Part shown: one piece after another, positions 62,433 to 64,000 of the stretch
How positions within the stretch are numbered: position 1 is the first letter of the stretch
Layout: the number at the start of each line of letters is the position of its first letter
The notes under the pieces: model-generated
The model's input: only the letters and a program-made list of their open reading frames with translations
Told to the model about the DNA's origin: nothing
Database searches by the model: none
NCBI RefSeq assembly: GCF_025200925.1
Contig: NZ_CP104174.1
Span: forward strand, 6,324,001 to 6,388,000
Direction: 5' to 3'
Origin: Bradyrhizobium sp. CB1015
Lineage (GTDB): Bacteria > Pseudomonadota > Alphaproteobacteria > Rhizobiales > Xanthobacteraceae
Length of the DNA stretch: 64,000 nucleotides
Position numbers and translations under genes: made by a program

Positions 62433-64000
62433 ATGGGCGCCGATGATTCTCTCCCCGACGATGTGACCACGTTACAGGCGATGCTGCGCGCCGAGCGCGC
62501 GGCCCGCTTGGCCGCGGAGGCGGAAGCTCAGGCACGGACACTGCTGATCGAGAAGCTCAAGCTCATGATCAAGAAGCTGCGGCACGAGCAGTTCGGACAA
62601 TCCTCCGAGCGAGGCGCATTGCTGGACCAGCTCGAGCTACAGCTCGCCGACCTGGAGGAGAACGCGGCGCAAGCCGAGGCCGCGGCGCAAATGGCAGCCG
62701 GAAGATTGCGGTGCCATCGTTCGAGCGCCGCAAGCCGGCGCGCCGGCCGCTGCCGGAGCATTTGCCGCGGGAACGCCTTGTCTATCCGGTGGCTGCGACC
62801 TGCCCATGCTGCGGCGACAGCGGTTGCGCAAGATCGGCGAGGACGTGACCGAGACGCTGGAACTCGTTCCGCGCCAGTGGAAGGTAATCCAGCACGTGCG
62901 CGAGAAGCTCGTCTGCCGGGCCTGCGAAGCGATCACCCAGCCGCCGGCCCCCTCGCACCCGATTGCGCGCGGGCGTGCAGGGCCCAAGCTGCTCGCCCAT
63001 GTCCTATTCGCCAAGTACGGCCTGCACCTGCCGCTCCATCGTCAGAGCGACGTCTACCAGCGCGAAGGCATCGACCTCGATGTCTCGACGCTGGCAGACT
63101 GGGTGGGCGCCGCGGCGGCAACCCTGATGCCGCTGGTGGATGCGATCCGGAGCCATGTCTTCGCGGCCGAACGCATTCACGCCGACGACACCACAGTGCC
63201 GGTCCTGGCCAAGGGCAAGACCCGAACCGGCCGGCTCTGGACCTATGTGCGCGACGACCGTCCGTTTGCCGGCCCAGCCCCGCCGGCGGCCGTATTCTTC
63301 TACTCGCCCGATCGTGGCGGTGTGCATCCGGAGCAGCATCTGGCGGGCTATGCCGGACTGATGCAGGCCGACGCCTACGCCGGCTTTGGCAGGCTCTATG
63401 AGGCCAATCGCAAGGGCGGTCCGATCATCGAGGCCGCGTGCTGGGCGCACGGCAGACGCAAGTTCTTTGATCTGGCACGGCTCAGCAAGGCGCCGATCGC
63501 GGTCGAGGCGGTCAAGCGCATCGATGTCCTGTTCGCCATCGAACGTGAGATCAACGGCCTTGCTCCGCAGGAGCGCCTGCGTATGCGCCAGGAGCGTAGC
63601 CGCCACCTGTGATCGTCGAGCTGGAGGCGTGGTTGCGCGAGCGGCGCGCCAAGCTCTCCAAAGCGATCAATTACTGCCTCAGCCGCTGGGATGCATTTAG
63701 CCGCTTCCTTGATGACGGACGGCTTTGCATGTCGAACAATGCTGCCGAGCGTGAGCTACGGGCGGTTGCCGTGGGGCGAAAAAATTGGACCTTTGCCGGG
63801 TCCGACGATGGCGGCCGGCGTGCGGCCGCCATCTACAGCCTCGTCGCCACCGTCAAGCTCAATGGCATCGACCCGCAGGCCTGGCTTGCCGACGTGCTGG
63901 CGCGCCTACCGGATCACCCCGCCAAGCGCATTGACGAACTGCTGCCTTGGAATTGGCAGCCTCAAGCGTCGCTCACGCCGCATAGCGCGATCAGCCTTCC
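62433..64000 (+). pseudogene. tnpC: IS66 transposase (TnpC), multiple frameshifts, 3' end at window edge
   Basis: Pieces in different frames reconstruct the IS66 transposase: N-terminal coiled coil 'IEKLKLMIKKLRHEQFGQSS' ends after MAAG near 62705. KIAVPSFERRKPARRPLPEH continues in the next frame, with a zinc-finger 'CPCCGDSG' broken near 62810. The DDE domain follows ('AERIHADDTTVPVLAKGKTR', 'QADAYAGFGRLY') to TGA 63612. After another shift near 63608, 'MSNNAAERELRAVAVGRKNW' and 'RIDELLPWNW' follow. At least three frameshifts make it inactive. Confidence 0.88.

Larger units (their letters stand above)
61995..64000 (+). mobile_element. Decayed IS66-family element, truncated by the window edge
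   Basis: Two of the three IS66 genes are seen in the usual order: tnpB (62012-62359) and tnpC (62433 to the edge). Only the tail codons of a tnpA-like gene could lie before tnpB. The left inverted repeat is not identified, and the boundary with the TctA fragment is put near 61995 by homology. Nonsense and frameshift mutations in both genes make it non-autonomous. Confidence 0.85.

Overview
The window looks like a chromosomal segment of a Bradyrhizobium-type alphaproteobacterium (inference). The signs are high GC, GC-ending codons, the 'NRSNAKRSTGPKT' small-protein family, an M10 serralysin with C-terminal repeats, and a large surface-polysaccharide locus broken up by decayed genes and mobile DNA.

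Region 1 (1 to about 9 kb) is a prophage or integrative-element remnant. It holds the 3' end of a terminase large subunit and a divergent pair made of a PD-(D/E)XK-like nuclease and an XRE regulator, with two identical-pattern palindromes between them. A recombination module follows (YqaJ exonuclease, ERF annealing protein fused to HNH, a 192-aa partner), then a serine recombinase with an unusual start. Decayed copies of two of these genes lie at 7.63 and 8.52 kb, on either side of an orphan GmhB-like phosphatase. A VTT/TVP38 membrane protein closes the region.

Region 2 (10.0 to 33.5 kb) is a mosaic heteropolysaccharide locus. It encodes gmd and fcl (GDP-L-fucose), GT4 and GT2 glycosyltransferases, three large multi-membrane-span proteins (two GT39/ArnT-like), a polysaccharide pyruvyltransferase, a UPF0104-type membrane protein and a class III aminotransferase. 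AsnB-type amidotransferases stand beside class I methyltransferases three times. Two of these pairs are intact. The third is a double pseudogene at 31.7 to 33.5 kb, where one deletion appears to have removed the 5' halves of both divergent genes.

Region 3 (33.5 to 52.4 kb) is the core system: an apparently complete CMP-legionaminic acid-type nonulosonate pathway. It has LegB dehydratase, LegC aminotransferase, a NeuD/LegH-type acetyltransferase, LegG hydrolysing epimerase, LegI synthase, LegF cytidylyltransferase, a PtmE-like CBS-nucleotidyltransferase and a PtmA-like SDR. An amidotransferase trio (HisH, a HisF paralogue lacking the catalytic Asp11, and a WbpG/PseA-like PP-loop enzyme) should convert an N-acetyl group to acetamidino. 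An O-acetyltransferase, a phytanoyl-CoA-type dioxygenase, an FkbM methyltransferase, an epimerase, Wzy- and Wzx-like proteins and a KpsS-like transferase complete the set. The predicted product is an acetamidino-legionaminic-type sugar in a Wzx/Wzy-assembled polysaccharide.

Region 4 (52.8 to 64 kb) holds a remnant of an SGNH-type gene, a serralysin-like protease with three near-identical 351-bp repeats, small secreted or membrane proteins, a family III CoA-transferase without the usual catalytic Asp, a low-GC O-antigen-ligase-like gene, a TctA fragment and a decayed IS66 element running off the right edge.
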